Origin: a virus
DNA: 43,163 nucleotides
Virus record (IMG/VR): IMGVR_UViG_3300025646_000093
Span: 1-43,163 of that record
Direction: 5' to 3' (one strand)
Positions 1 through 8,970 of this stretch are shown piece by piece. Below the pieces are notes generated by a model, which saw only the letters and a list, made by a program, of their open reading frames with translations, was not told the DNA's origin and made no database searches. Numbering within the stretch: the first letter of the stretch is position 1; each line of letters opens with the position of its first letter. A program made the position numbers and the translations under genes.

Positions 1-1330
1 CAGATCCCATTAAGATAAAATCTACATCATACTGCTCAGTATTTGTTAAAAGATCATATCCGCTGGATAAATCTGAAAGCGATGATGTTAAAGATTCGTT
101 CTCATCTAAACTAGTGCCACCATCATAATTTTTTCCTCCACTTAAACTGTATGTTTGTGATCCTAAGCACTTAAATACAGTTCCATTTTCGGTGTTAGTA
201 TTCCAATCTTTAGTTGCACCTAAAGAGAATGTTGATGATGTAGTAAATCCACAAGTTACAACACCAACTGGTTGTGTTCCACCAAAGATTAGTGATGATC
301 CTTCTGCAATATATTTTGACCAGTAAGAAGAACTACCTGCAGCATAAACAGCATTTTTTGCCTTGGATAGTGATACGTGCTTCTCTAAAACAGTACCTGC
401 ATTTGCTGTTAAATCTCCATTCCCATCAATAACAACAACATGAAGTTCATCAAATCTACTTCCTCTAGAGGTTGCAAATCTTGAAGTTCCTGGTCTTGGT
501 GCTAAAGTATTCCATGCAATAGATCCATTATCCAGAGTGATGCTTTGAGCATCATACCAGTCTGGAGAAGAAGCAAACGCAGTTGTTGCTATTCCAACAC
601 CAGATCCATTTTCATGGATAATAACTGTTCCTGTGGATTTAAATCTATAAACTCCTTCAGGTTCGTAATCAACGTTGGTTTCTGTTCCAGATGCTGTTAC
701 ATAACTGAGAACTTTTACATCAATAGTGCTAGCACCAATTCCAGTAACAATACCCTTAACAAAACCATCTAAAACTGAAGTTGATCCAGTTCCAGCACTT
801 ACAGTGCCATTGATCGAATGAGTTACGCCATGACCAACAACTACTCCAGTTGTATCAATTCCACTTAAAATTTGATCTGCTTTTCCGTCAATAATCGCAA
901 CTTTTAATCCATTTCCCCATGAACCTGGATTTCTTGCTGCAACTACTACGTTTGATATTGGAGTTTCATCATAACCTTTGTTTACATAATCATCATAACT
1001 CTTGATTTTTATACTGGTTGAAACACCAGATGTTCCCATATTTGCATTAGATAAACTAGTTCCATCTGATCTTAATACCAGCAGATTGCCACCATAAGCT
1101 AAGTATGAAGAAGCTGTAAACCAGGTCTCATAATGAGTTGCTGTATTTCTTGGTTGCCCAAAATTTGCTAATAGTTCTTGCTCATTTTGAACTAAAACTG
1201 CACTTTCAACTGGTCCTTTTTCAAAAGGTGCTACAATTGCTGCTACGGAGTTTGAAGTTGGATCGACTCTTCCAACAGTTACATCAACCTCTCTTACAAT
1301 AACTCCAGGAGATGCTAAATTTAAAGGCAT
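1..1330 (-). CDS. gp18: Tail sheath protein gp18, N-terminal part (runs off the left edge)
   Basis: The reading frame opens with ATG at 1330 behind a good ribosome site (AGGAG, about 8 nt upstream) and stays open to the window edge, giving about 443 residues. The start MPLNLASPGVIVREVDVT is typical of T4-like sheath proteins, and so is the place directly after the large terminase. Sheath subunits polymerise around the tail tube on the baseplate and contract on infection. T4 gp18 has 659 residues, so roughly the last third is missing. A late-promoter-like octamer sits 35 nt upstream. Identification rests on the N-terminal motif and synteny; the C-terminal domains cannot be checked here. Confidence 0.9.
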   Translation of the reverse strand, partial: MPLNLASPGVIVREVDVTVGRVDPTSNSVAAIVAPFEKGPVESAVLVQNEQELLANFGQPRNTATHYETWFTASSYLAYGGNLLVLRSDGTSLSNANMGTSGVSTSIKIKSYDDYVNKGYDETPISNVVVAARNPGSWGNGLKVAIIDGKADQILSGIDTTGVVVGHGVTHSINGTVSAGTGSTSVLDGFVKGIVTGIGASTIDVKVLSYVTASGTETNVDYEPEGVYRFKSTGTVIIHENGSGVGIATTAFASSPDWYDAQSITLDNGSIAWNTLAPRPGTSRFATSRGSRFDELHVVVIDGNGDLTANAGTVLEKHVSLSKAKNAVYAAGSSSYWSKYIAEGSSLIFGGTQPVGVVTCGFTTSSTFSLGATKDWNTNTENGTVFKCLGSQTYSLSGGKNYDGGTSLDENESLTSSLSDLSSGYDLLTNTEQYDVDFILMGS

Positions 1331-1364
1331 CTTCTTGTCTCCTATTCCAGAAATATTCTAAAAT

Positions 1365-1372
1365 TATTTATT
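1365..1372 (-). promoter_or_regulatory. Late-promoter-like octamer before gp18
   Basis: On the minus strand this reads AATAAATA, one base from the T4 late consensus TATAAATA. It lies in the short gap before the sheath gene, 35 nt from its ATG. Its spacing matches the other late-like octamers in this window. Confidence 0.55.
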
Positions 1373-1410
1373 AAAAAGACTATTTCTGATGGGGAAATAA
1401 CCCACGAACA

Positions 1411-1653
1411 TTACCAATCTGGATATTCATTTTCATTAAAGGAAATTTTCTTTTTACGCACATTTTTTCTGGATTTTTTTATTCTTTTTATCGTACATTC
1501 TTTACATTCATATGAATATGATGATGGTAGAGAACCTCTATCTCTATATGAAATGTAAAAATCATCTAGTAAATTTTTTATATCACCACAAGATCTACAT
1601 TTTCTTTCTAAAAATAATAAGTGTTCTAAATCTACTTGATCATCTAAATCCAT
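1411..1653 (-). CDS. Small zinc-ribbon protein between terminase and sheath genes
   Basis: This 80-residue protein starts directly after the terminase stop codon. It has two CxxC pairs, C19-R-S-C22 and C50-K-E-C53, followed by a very basic tail rich in Lys and Arg. This is the pattern of the small zinc-binding ribbon often fused to endonuclease VII/HNH-type phage nucleases, but no catalytic HNH residues are present. DNA or RNA binding is therefore inferred, not nuclease activity. T4 has no gene between 17 and 18, so this is an insertion in the core order. It could be a stand-alone regulator or the remnant of a homing nuclease. Confidence 0.7.
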   Translation of the reverse strand: MDLDDQVDLEHLLFLERKCRSCGDIKNLLDDFYISYRDRGSLPSSYSYECKECTIKRIKKSRKNVRKKKISFNENEYPDW

Positions 1654-3327
1654 TTACATGTAATCCCACATATAACTTCTATCACCATACTCATCTAAAT
1701 GCCAAGTATCGCCATTATTATCTACAAATGCTGAACTATCTTCCAATCCTGTTGATATAAAACCAAAAGGAGACATATCTGCTTCTATCTGCTCTTCTTG
1801 CTCCTCATAAATTCTTTTACGAATATCATCATTTGTCATCTCCTTAAAATATGGTTGTGCCACCAACCATGAAAAAATTACGAGACACATCATTAAATCA
1901 TCGTTACAACCTTCCTCTGCCATGAAAGTGCTACTTCTTTGAATAAAAGTAGTCATCTCACTAATGATATCATAATCATTTGTTAGTAATTTATCATCTT
2001 CTATCAAAGTTCTTAAGTTAGAACATCCTAACTTTTTAACTGCGGCAGTCATTCGAATACCAAGATATGATTTTTTGCCACTAAATCCAGTACCAACAAT
2101 TTGCCCAGCTCTTCCTCTCTGAGAACACATTAATATGTTATCATACTCCAAATCATAATGTAAGATATTTGCTATCTGATCACCAATATCATTAATTTCT
2201 ACTAAAATCCAAGCATGATTATATGCTTTTGCAACTGGTTCTATAACGCTTGGAAAAAGCATAGGTTTTATTTCATTATTTCTATATTTTGCAACTACTT
2301 TATAAGGAAATGAAGTTATGTCCACAATAACAAATGCCGAATAATCATTTCCTATACCGCGAGCAACGTCAACAGTAATCATATAATTATGCTCTGATAT
2401 TGGATCCTCATAAATATCCAATCCTTTATTTCTTTTTATTGGATCATCATAAACTAAATTTCTTAATTTTGCTGGATTAATGAGTGTATCTACAGATCCT
2501 AAAAATTCACATTCAAACTCAACTTTAAATTGCTGCTCAGAAGTATTTGCAATTGTTGATGCCTTCCACTTCTCATCTCTTCCGGGAACTTCCGACCAGT
2601 GAACTTCAGTTGGAACATATTCGTTTTTACCCCTTTCCGCATCATGCCACTTGCGATAAAAATGGTTCATACCGCGTGGGGTAGAAACAATAATTACCTT
2701 TGTACTTTGACCAGATGAAATTGTTGGATATGTTGATGCAAAGAAATCGTCCGCAATATGATTTGGAATGAACGCAAATTCGTCTAAGAAGATAATATTA
2801 TAGGAACCTCCACGAACCGCAGAGGCGCTTGTAGAGGCAGCTATTATCTTAGATCCATTCTCTAGTTCTAAACTACCTCTGTTCCACTGTAGAACGCCTT
2901 GCTGCATCCACTTAGGTAAGTTTTCATATGCTAGTTGTAGGCGCTGCAGGAGGTCTCTGGCAGTTGATGCTTTGTTTGCCAGAATTGCAATATTTACATT
3001 ATCGTTAAAAACCGCATAATGTAGTAGGTATGAAACACAAGTAGTAGATTTACCCGTCTGACGGGGCATTTTGCAAATATTAAATCTATTACTATGGAAG
3101 TTTCTAATTAACTTCTCTTGAAATGGATACATTTCAAATGGCACAAGACCATGATCAAGAGAAACAATCTTGATATAATTTCTTGCAAAATAAACAGGAT
3201 CTTCCTTGCACTTAAAAAACTCTACTATTTGTTCTTGAGTCCACGAAAATGATGTATTTGCTCTCTTTAAATTTGGATTAGAAAGATAAGCATCACTTTG
3301 TTTTAATTGAATATCCTGAATGGTCAT
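1654..3327 (-). CDS. gp17: Terminase large subunit gp17 (packaging ATPase and nuclease)
   Basis: This 557-residue protein is the DNA-packaging motor that cuts concatemers and pumps DNA into the prohead. The ATPase half has a Walker A loop PRQTGKST (88-95), a Walker B strand with DE acid pair (IIFLDEF, about 178-184) and the coupling motif STPRG (215-219). The nuclease half shows the RNase H-like acids: D320 in TVDVARG, E377 in VEIND, and the DD pair near 476 (NDDLMM). All motor and nuclease residues therefore look intact. T4 gp17 has 610 residues. The small terminase gene is not adjacent as in T4; three genes separate the pair. Confidence 0.95.
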   Translation of the reverse strand: MTIQDIQLKQSDAYLSNPNLKRANTSFSWTQEQIVEFFKCKEDPVYFARNYIKIVSLDHGLVPFEMYPFQEKLIRNFHSNRFNICKMPRQTGKSTTCVSYLLHYAVFNDNVNIAILANKASTARDLLQRLQLAYENLPKWMQQGVLQWNRGSLELENGSKIIAASTSASAVRGGSYNIIFLDEFAFIPNHIADDFFASTYPTISSGQSTKVIIVSTPRGMNHFYRKWHDAERGKNEYVPTEVHWSEVPGRDEKWKASTIANTSEQQFKVEFECEFLGSVDTLINPAKLRNLVYDDPIKRNKGLDIYEDPISEHNYMITVDVARGIGNDYSAFVIVDITSFPYKVVAKYRNNEIKPMLFPSVIEPVAKAYNHAWILVEINDIGDQIANILHYDLEYDNILMCSQRGRAGQIVGTGFSGKKSYLGIRMTAAVKKLGCSNLRTLIEDDKLLTNDYDIISEMTTFIQRSSTFMAEEGCNDDLMMCLVIFSWLVAQPYFKEMTNDDIRKRIYEEQEEQIEADMSPFGFISTGLEDSSAFVDNNGDTWHLDEYGDRSYMWDYM

Positions 3328-3331
3328 AATT

Positions 3332-4666
3332 TTATGTTAAATCGTAAAAACCAATCGCCCCAGTAATATCTGCAGAACCACTAAGAGATCTTGCGGCAAC
3401 TGTGTATATATCACTCACACCTGCTTGAGTTACTCCCAACTGTAGATCCCAGTTATATCCTTGGTCTGCTGTGATTATTCCACCTGCCTGATTTGAACCA
3501 TAAACGTATCTTAGATTTACAATATCACCACCAGTCATAGTGGATGCAGTAATATCATATTCTACGTTTTCTGTCTCTGAATTTGGGATTGATGTAAATG
3601 CAGCACCAGTTAGAGTTCCATTTTTAATTAATGCTACCTCATATGATGCATTATTGTTAAGTGGAAATGCTAGAATTTGCTGTGGAATTACTATTGCAAA
3701 TTCTCTTCCTGGTTTTAATCTGATGGATACTAAAGGTTCAAATGAAGTACCAACTTCTGTACCCTCAGTTCTTCTTGCAACATTTTCTGCTTTCTTTCTC
3801 TCATACCCACCATTAGATAATACATTAGCGCAAATCTGCTTCATTAATGAAGATGAAGTTGTAATTCCAATATTCTCAATTTCATAACGAATAGGAAGAG
3901 TTGCGGATGTCATATAGACACTATCAGTACGATTTGCATGATTAAATTGATGTGCGGTAATAAAATTACCATCAATAGCAAATCCAACTCTTACGGAACC
4001 AACACCTAACCACTCATACTCAGAGAAAAGAATTTGTGCTTTTGTTAAATCTAACGAAACACCACTAGGATTGTCTGTACTAATTCCAGTTCCGTCTAAT
4101 CGGTCTACATTCCATTCAGATTGGGGAACAGTGATTGTTGTTAAAGTTCCAGATACTGAAGTTCTTTTGATGATATTAATTTGAGAACCAATCTGTTCTA
4201 AAAATATACCATTTGTAGATGATCCGTATCCAACTCTTTGAACTAAATTCTCTTTTGGTGGATTTAGAACAAATGTTTGCAATACCTGAAGAGATTTTCC
4301 TGGTTGATATGAAAATGCTCTCTTACTTTGACGAACCAATCTACAATTAGCAGTAGTTCCAATCCCAAGAGTTGCGGAACTTTGTGCTGTAATAAATCCT
4401 ACTGTAGAACCAGAACCAACCACAACGTCATCAAAATCTGAATTTTGATAGTAAACATGAGAAGAGTCAAACAACGTTACTGGATTGGAAACTTTTACTC
4501 TTCCAAATAAATCTGTAGAAAAACTACCGGATCCAGAAATTCCTGAAGATGATGAAGAAGAATTGCAATCACAAATATTTCCAAATCTATCCGCTCTCAT
4601 GAAAACTTCAAAGAGAGATCTTTCTTGGTTTAGATAATCTTGATTAGTTTTATTCCACTGAGCCAT
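3332..4666 (-). CDS. Putative virion structural protein between gp16 and gp17
   Basis: The protein has 444 residues and starts MAQWNKTNQDYLN behind a GGGAG ribosome site. A Ser/Gly-rich linker (about 35-50, including a run of six serines) follows a short head. The rest is rich in beta-type sequence with hydrophobic alternation and many Gly, Ser, Thr and Asn, as in phage decoration or fibre-type proteins. I recognise the protein type from T4-like cyanophages, where it is usually called a virion structural protein, but its place in the particle is unknown. It sits in a three-gene insertion between the two terminase subunits. No signal peptide, membrane segment or catalytic motif is evident. Confidence 0.65.
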   Translation of the reverse strand: MAQWNKTNQDYLNQERSLFEVFMRADRFGNICDCNSSSSSSGISGSGSFSTDLFGRVKVSNPVTLFDSSHVYYQNSDFDDVVVGSGSTVGFITAQSSATLGIGTTANCRLVRQSKRAFSYQPGKSLQVLQTFVLNPPKENLVQRVGYGSSTNGIFLEQIGSQINIIKRTSVSGTLTTITVPQSEWNVDRLDGTGISTDNPSGVSLDLTKAQILFSEYEWLGVGSVRVGFAIDGNFITAHQFNHANRTDSVYMTSATLPIRYEIENIGITTSSSLMKQICANVLSNGGYERKKAENVARRTEGTEVGTSFEPLVSIRLKPGREFAIVIPQQILAFPLNNNASYEVALIKNGTLTGAAFTSIPNSETENVEYDITASTMTGGDIVNLRYVYGSNQAGGIITADQGYNWDLQLGVTQAGVSDIYTVAARSLSGSADITGAIGFYDLT

Positions 4667-4669
4667 TAA

Positions 4670-4972
4670 TCACTCCCAACTTAATCTTTCTGGTCTATAT
4701 CTTTGAGCACTTTTAATTTTTGAGGGTTCTTTTCCCGGATAAATGTTATGAATAATTGCCCCAGGATATTCTTTTAAAAGTTCTTCTGCAAGTTCACTCT
4801 TACTCATCATTTGACCTTCTACTTCTAAACGATAAAGTTTACCTTCCCAAACTACATCGGCAAAGAATGACTCACTTGCTTGTTCTGGTTGTGAACCCCC
4901 TACATTTAGAGTTCCATTAAAATCACCATTAATGGTGATACTTTCTTTTAAAAATTCTTGAAAACTTTTCAT
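4670..4972 (-). CDS. Conserved cyanophage protein with MKSFQEFLKE head, unknown function
   Basis: About 100 residues if translation starts at the ATG at 4972. A GTG four codons earlier (4984) would extend it, but the ATG begins the recurrent cyanophage head motif MKSF-x-EFL-x-E, which makes it the better start. The middle is acidic and glycine-containing (NGTLNVGGSQPEQASE), followed by a compact alpha/beta stretch (VVWEGKLYRLEVEGQMMSK) and a basic tail. The gene starts 5 nt after the stop of the upstream multidomain protein and is probably translationally coupled to it. The same EFL head occurs on many T4-like cyanophage particle proteins, which suggests, but does not prove, a virion role. 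Confidence 0.7.
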   Translation of the reverse strand: MKSFQEFLKESITINGDFNGTLNVGGSQPEQASESFFADVVWEGKLYRLEVEGQMMSKSELAEELLKEYPGAIIHNIYPGKEPSKIKSAQRYRPERLSWE

Positions 4973-4977
4973 TTTTA

Positions 4978-6330
4978 TCACCACTTAACTTTGTTTGCCC
5001 AATATGCAGCGGACATTGGTCCTCGTGCAATATTTTTTGCGTGTCTGGTCTTAAATCTATTGCGACGACTTGCATACTCTTCGGACTCTCCTTTTTTCTT
5101 TGGAGATCCTTTGACTCCTCTTTGACCAAAGCGAATAATTTTTTCTTTGCCACCAGAACATGCCTTAACAACATGAGACTTACCCGTGAGCGAGTCGCCC
5201 ACGGGATCAGACTTTGGGGAGTTGCACTTCATCTTTGACTTTTCAACCCTTTCCATAAAATACTGGAATGATTTTCCTTCAGAAACAGACTGCTGTTTAA
5301 TTCCTTTCCAAACTCCATTACCATCAATAATTGGTTTCATATGATCTGGACCAATTATATCCACAACATTAGCAAACGTATTTCCATTTGCATCTTCAAT
5401 AGATACAGACTCTTTGCGAATATCTGGAAGTTTTGCTCCAGTTGCTCTTGGTTCTTTACCTTTTGGATATGCTGGTTTTCCACCACCAAGTCCAGATTTT
5501 GGTTTTAATTTTGGTTCATTAGAAACACTTTCTGCCTTCATTTCACCACTATCTACATAATCTGCAGCACTATCTAGATAATCTGCCGCCTTTGTAATTT
5601 TAGATTGAACCCATGCTTCAATATTTCCTTCTCCCTTCATTTTTTTCTTCAATCTATTTGCTGCAGAAATAATCGTTGAAATTTCTGAGCGTGCCATAGA
5701 ATGCTCATGATCCTTCTCTTCGTTTGCTGGATGGGGAGCATTTGGATCATAAGAATTTGATGCTAAAGCAACTGGTGTTGAGAACATATCCCAATATTTT
5801 GGACCGTATTTGCAAGCACTTCTAGTTTCTTCTTTTTGGCATTTTGGGCAATACCTTACCATTTCAACTTGCTCTGGAACACAATTTGGAACTTCGCGCC
5901 CATTCTTCATTTTTGTTCCTTTAGCGACTTTACCAGGCCAACACTTACTAGCACCTACATTCTTACGTGCTTGTTTTAAACCCTCTTCAATATCAAGTGT
6001 TTTTGGATATCCTTTTTCTCCTGGTTTTTTGGGGGGTTTACCTGCCTTTCTGCGGGCATGAATATTTGCCCAAAGACCTTTTCCTTCAGTAACATCTTTA
6101 AATTTCTGATGTTCTTTTTTTGCAGATGCTTCCATTTTTTTAAGTCTTGTGTAGTAATCTGGTATTTCGTCCAAATGTTGAAGTGCTATTTCTCTAGCAA
6201 GTTCATGATCTTTTGTATGTTCGTGCTCTATGGGTTCTCCCATATCTAACTGTTTCTGTACAAAAGAAACCTCAAGACGATGCTTTTTGGCAATCTCCTC
6301 AACAGTTTTAACTGGTTTTATCTTACCCAC
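4978..6330 (-). CDS. Mosaic protein with DUF5661-like head and several small phage domains
   Basis: This 450-residue protein appears to start at GTG 6330; no in-frame ATG lies between gp16 and this point, and the next ATG would cut into the first domain. Residues about 8-70 (VEEIAKKHRL...HELAREIALQHLDEIPDYYTRL) resemble the DUF5661 family. A second module around 85-120 has the LWxNIHxRRKAGKPPxKPG signature. Next come a Cys-containing stretch (CPKCQKEETRSACKYG), a helical module near 235-275, and a basic C-terminal module (RNRFKTRHAKN...YWANKVKW). Each of these occurs as a separate small domain in other phage proteins, so this looks like an accretion of modules. Function unknown; it lies between the two terminase genes. 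Confidence 0.7.
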   Translation of the reverse strand: MGKIKPVKTVEEIAKKHRLEVSFVQKQLDMGEPIEHEHTKDHELAREIALQHLDEIPDYYTRLKKMEASAKKEHQKFKDVTEGKGLWANIHARRKAGKPPKKPGEKGYPKTLDIEEGLKQARKNVGASKCWPGKVAKGTKMKNGREVPNCVPEQVEMVRYCPKCQKEETRSACKYGPKYWDMFSTPVALASNSYDPNAPHPANEEKDHEHSMARSEISTIISAANRLKKKMKGEGNIEAWVQSKITKAADYLDSAADYVDSGEMKAESVSNEPKLKPKSGLGGGKPAYPKGKEPRATGAKLPDIRKESVSIEDANGNTFANVVDIIGPDHMKPIIDGNGVWKGIKQQSVSEGKSFQYFMERVEKSKMKCNSPKSDPVGDSLTGKSHVVKACSGGKEKIIRFGQRGVKGSPKKKGESEEYASRRNRFKTRHAKNIARGPMSAAYWANKVKW

Positions 6331-6343
6331 AGATAAATTTTCT

Positions 6344-6766
6344 TTACTCTTTATTATTTAGAAAACCTTGCTTTAATAGTTTAGATAATTCCGCAGTAGA
6401 ACCAACAAATAAGGCATTATTTGTTACGTTGTTAGTAGTTCTTGTTGTTTCTTCCTCAACATCCTTTAATTTTTTCTGCAAGTCTATCAATTTATCTGTA
6501 GTATCAGCAACGTTTTTAATAAGTTGTCCAGCAACTTCATATGCTCTTGGACTTCCACCCTCACCGGCAAGTTCCATAATCCCATTAATTGCTTCTTGCC
6601 CCTTCTCAATTAAAGAATACAAATTTGCCCTTGTGTACTCATAATCTTTTTTTATGTCATTTTCTTCAGTTTTAACGATCTCAACATCACAATTTTTTAG
6701 GTCACTTTCAACAATTTCACTACTAATGTTTAGTGCTTGATCTAATTTATCGTAATTATTTTTCAT
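6344..6766 (-). CDS. gp16: Terminase small subunit gp16
   Basis: This 140-residue protein carries the typical core YEYTRANLYSLIEKGQEAI followed by PRAYEVAGQLIKNVADTTDKLIDLQ, a long predicted coiled coil shared by T4-like small terminases. The protein forms a ring that recognises viral DNA and stimulates the gp17 ATPase. The N-terminal 45 residues are acidic. T4 gp16 has 164 residues. The gene lies directly after gp15, as expected, but is parted from gp17 by about 3 kb carrying three genes. Start is the first ATG after the gp15 stop. Confidence 0.88.
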   Translation of the reverse strand: MKNNYDKLDQALNISSEIVESDLKNCDVEIVKTEENDIKKDYEYTRANLYSLIEKGQEAINGIMELAGEGGSPRAYEVAGQLIKNVADTTDKLIDLQKKLKDVEEETTRTTNNVTNNALFVGSTAELSKLLKQGFLNNKE

Positions 6767-6771
6767 ATCAT

Positions 6772-7569
6772 TTAAATATCAGTTTGTTGAGTGGGGCTAT
6801 ATGTTTTACTATCATCAAAATATTCCCAAGAACCATCAAATCCAAAATCATCATCGGGTTCTGCATTTATTGGATCTGGTTGAACAGTGTATCTCATTTC
6901 TCTTTTCGCTGAAGATATATCCATATTTGTATGAGTGTCAACCTGAACTTTACGGATTAATCCATCAGTTGTAGATGCAACAGGACCAAACATATATGTT
7001 TTTGCCGTAAATTGTAATGTGTAAATCAGAGCTCTTCTTGAAGAGAAATCACCTTCATAGTCATCTTGAAAAGAAATATTATCTAAAACAACTGGAATAT
7101 CTCTTTTTTCCCCTATGGAGTCTACTAAATCTACACTTAAATTAAATGATGGTTGAAAGTAAGGTAAAATTTGCTCTATAATCTGCAAAGCATCATCATT
7201 CAATTTACTTAAAATATTTAATTCAAAACCAATATTATATGGTACTGGCAAATAAACTTTTTTTAAATTATTACCATCAGAAGCTTTAAAAGTTTGAGTT
7301 ACTCCTGATTTTCTAGATGGATCATATTGTATTGAATTCATTTCAAACGACATTCTAGGTAATGTAATCTGAACTGGTTTATTTAAATTTGCCTGCTGTT
7401 CTATTCGTGCCAAAAATTTCTGAGAAGGACCATAAGAGATAGGAACTCTTATTTCACTATAAGTATCTCCATCGGCATCTTTGTGCTTTATATACATTTG
7501 ATTAAACAAAGTTCCAAATGAAACTATTGTTTTTCTTATAATTTCGTGATAGTAATAAGTTCCTAACAT
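6772..7569 (-). CDS. gp15: Tail sheath stabiliser / tail completion protein gp15
   Basis: The 265-residue protein starts MLGTYYYHEIIRKTIVSFGTLFNQMYIK, the signature head of T4 gp15, and is close to the T4 length of 272. In T4 it caps the tail and joins it to the neck through gp13/gp14. The ATG overlaps the gp14 stop codon by one base (TAATG), so translation is probably coupled. Gene order 13-14-15-16 is conserved around it. Confidence 0.92.
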   Translation of the reverse strand: MLGTYYYHEIIRKTIVSFGTLFNQMYIKHKDADGDTYSEIRVPISYGPSQKFLARIEQQANLNKPVQITLPRMSFEMNSIQYDPSRKSGVTQTFKASDGNNLKKVYLPVPYNIGFELNILSKLNDDALQIIEQILPYFQPSFNLSVDLVDSIGEKRDIPVVLDNISFQDDYEGDFSSRRALIYTLQFTAKTYMFGPVASTTDGLIRKVQVDTHTNMDISSAKREMRYTVQPDPINAEPDDDFGFDGSWEYFDDSKTYSPTQQTDI

Positions 7570-8969
7570 TAGTAATTACCGAATGGATTTGACTCTGTGA
7601 AATCTAGAATTAGATCAGCTTCCTCTTCTATTTCATCATTTTGTTCATATTTATCAGCAAATTCAGTTCCAGAAGTTAATTGTAATGTATATCTGGCAGA
7701 AGATGCTGTTCCAACTATCGTTTCTCCTGGAATAAACGATCCGTCAATTACACCAACCGTTAAGATATTTGTATCTTTATCCCAAGATTTAACTCTAGAT
7801 GTTGTTCCGGATTCTGATCCTCTTATAATTTCATTAAATGAATATGTTCCTATTCCAGTTGATAATGGCGGAGGAGCAATTGTTATTGATGGAGCATCTG
7901 TATAACCAATACCAGCATCGCGGATCAATACTTGAGTTATAGATCCAGAAGATCCAACCACAGAAATTCCTGTAGCAGTAACACCAGCGCCAACAGATGG
8001 ACCACTGAAAGTTACTAAAGGAGGTCTTACATAACCCTCACCATAAGTAACAATACCAACAACTCCTACGCCATAAGAACCTTGAACTATTTCTGCTGTT
8101 GCAGCAGCACCAACACCACTACCATTCGAATATATTATTACTTCCGGTGTAGAAGTGTACCCAGATCCTGGATTAATTAATAATATTTCTTTTATTGAGC
8201 ATATTCCACCTTTACATGTTGTGATTGCTACCCCAGAAGCATCTATCCCACCAACTGGTGCTGCAGTAAATCCTACAGTAGGAATACCAGTATATCCGTT
8301 CCCATCATTATTTAAAAATACTCTTCTAACATACCCACTTGAAATTCCAGCGGTTGCCGTTGCAGTCTGCCCAAATGAGAATAATTGTAAAGATGTGATA
8401 TATCCTTGTTGCTGTAAAGTACCATCTATTTCATCAACAACAGTACTAATATCAGAAAACCCTCCAATTTCATCTTCATATTCAAACAATTCACATTTTA
8501 ATTCGTAAATATAAGTTTTTCCTAATTGATAAAATGGTTGCTCATGCTCAACAAATTTAACTTCAAATAGTCTTTGACCAAGAGGGAAATAAATGATATC
8601 TCCTTCTCTAGGTCTTGTTGTTAAAACTATTTCATTCTCATCCATTCCCTCTAAAAACGGAGAAATAAAATCTTCAAATCTTTCTTTTGAAATTATTAAT
8701 GTTAATTCATCTCTCAAACTCATTCCAAATTTAGTTAGAATATCACCAGAACCACCATAACCTTCGAAATTATTAACATATGCTTCTATCGAAAAATTAT
8801 CATCAAATCTTGATGATGTAACTTCTCTAAAAATAGTATCTTTTCTAACAAATTTTCTGGGTATGTAAAGAACTTCAACACCATATATTTTTAGGTGCTC
8901 GTTTATTAATTCTTGTACTAATCTTTGTTCTCCTGGGGAACCTTGTAGAAAAAACGGATTTAATGCCAT
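7569..8969 (-). CDS. gp14: Neck protein gp14 with inserted GxGY repeats
   Basis: The N-terminal part (MALNPFFLQGSPGEQRLVQELINEHLKIYGVEVLYIPRK) and the C-terminal end (DLILDFTESNPFGNY) are typical of T4-like gp14, which forms the head-tail connector neck. At 466 residues it is far longer than T4 gp14 (256). The extra length is a middle block of about four tandem degenerate repeats with the core GxGYTxxPxVxI (NDGNGYTGIPTVGF, NPGSGYTSTPEVII, TYGEGYVRPPLVTF, DAGIGYTDAPSITI). The same repeat occurs in gp8, gp7 and the 2,361-residue protein. It may add a decorative beta domain at the neck. Confidence 0.9.
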   Translation of the reverse strand: MALNPFFLQGSPGEQRLVQELINEHLKIYGVEVLYIPRKFVRKDTIFREVTSSRFDDNFSIEAYVNNFEGYGGSGDILTKFGMSLRDELTLIISKERFEDFISPFLEGMDENEIVLTTRPREGDIIYFPLGQRLFEVKFVEHEQPFYQLGKTYIYELKCELFEYEDEIGGFSDISTVVDEIDGTLQQQGYITSLQLFSFGQTATATAGISSGYVRRVFLNNDGNGYTGIPTVGFTAAPVGGIDASGVAITTCKGGICSIKEILLINPGSGYTSTPEVIIYSNGSGVGAAATAEIVQGSYGVGVVGIVTYGEGYVRPPLVTFSGPSVGAGVTATGISVVGSSGSITQVLIRDAGIGYTDAPSITIAPPPLSTGIGTYSFNEIIRGSESGTTSRVKSWDKDTNILTVGVIDGSFIPGETIVGTASSARYTLQLTSGTEFADKYEQNDEIEEEADLILDFTESNPFGNY

Positions 8970-8970
8970 A

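Noticed and set aside
1411-1653. Homing endonuclease between gp17 and gp18
   Set aside because: The protein has a zinc ribbon but no HNH, GIY-YIG or LAGLIDADG residues, so nuclease activity is not supported.
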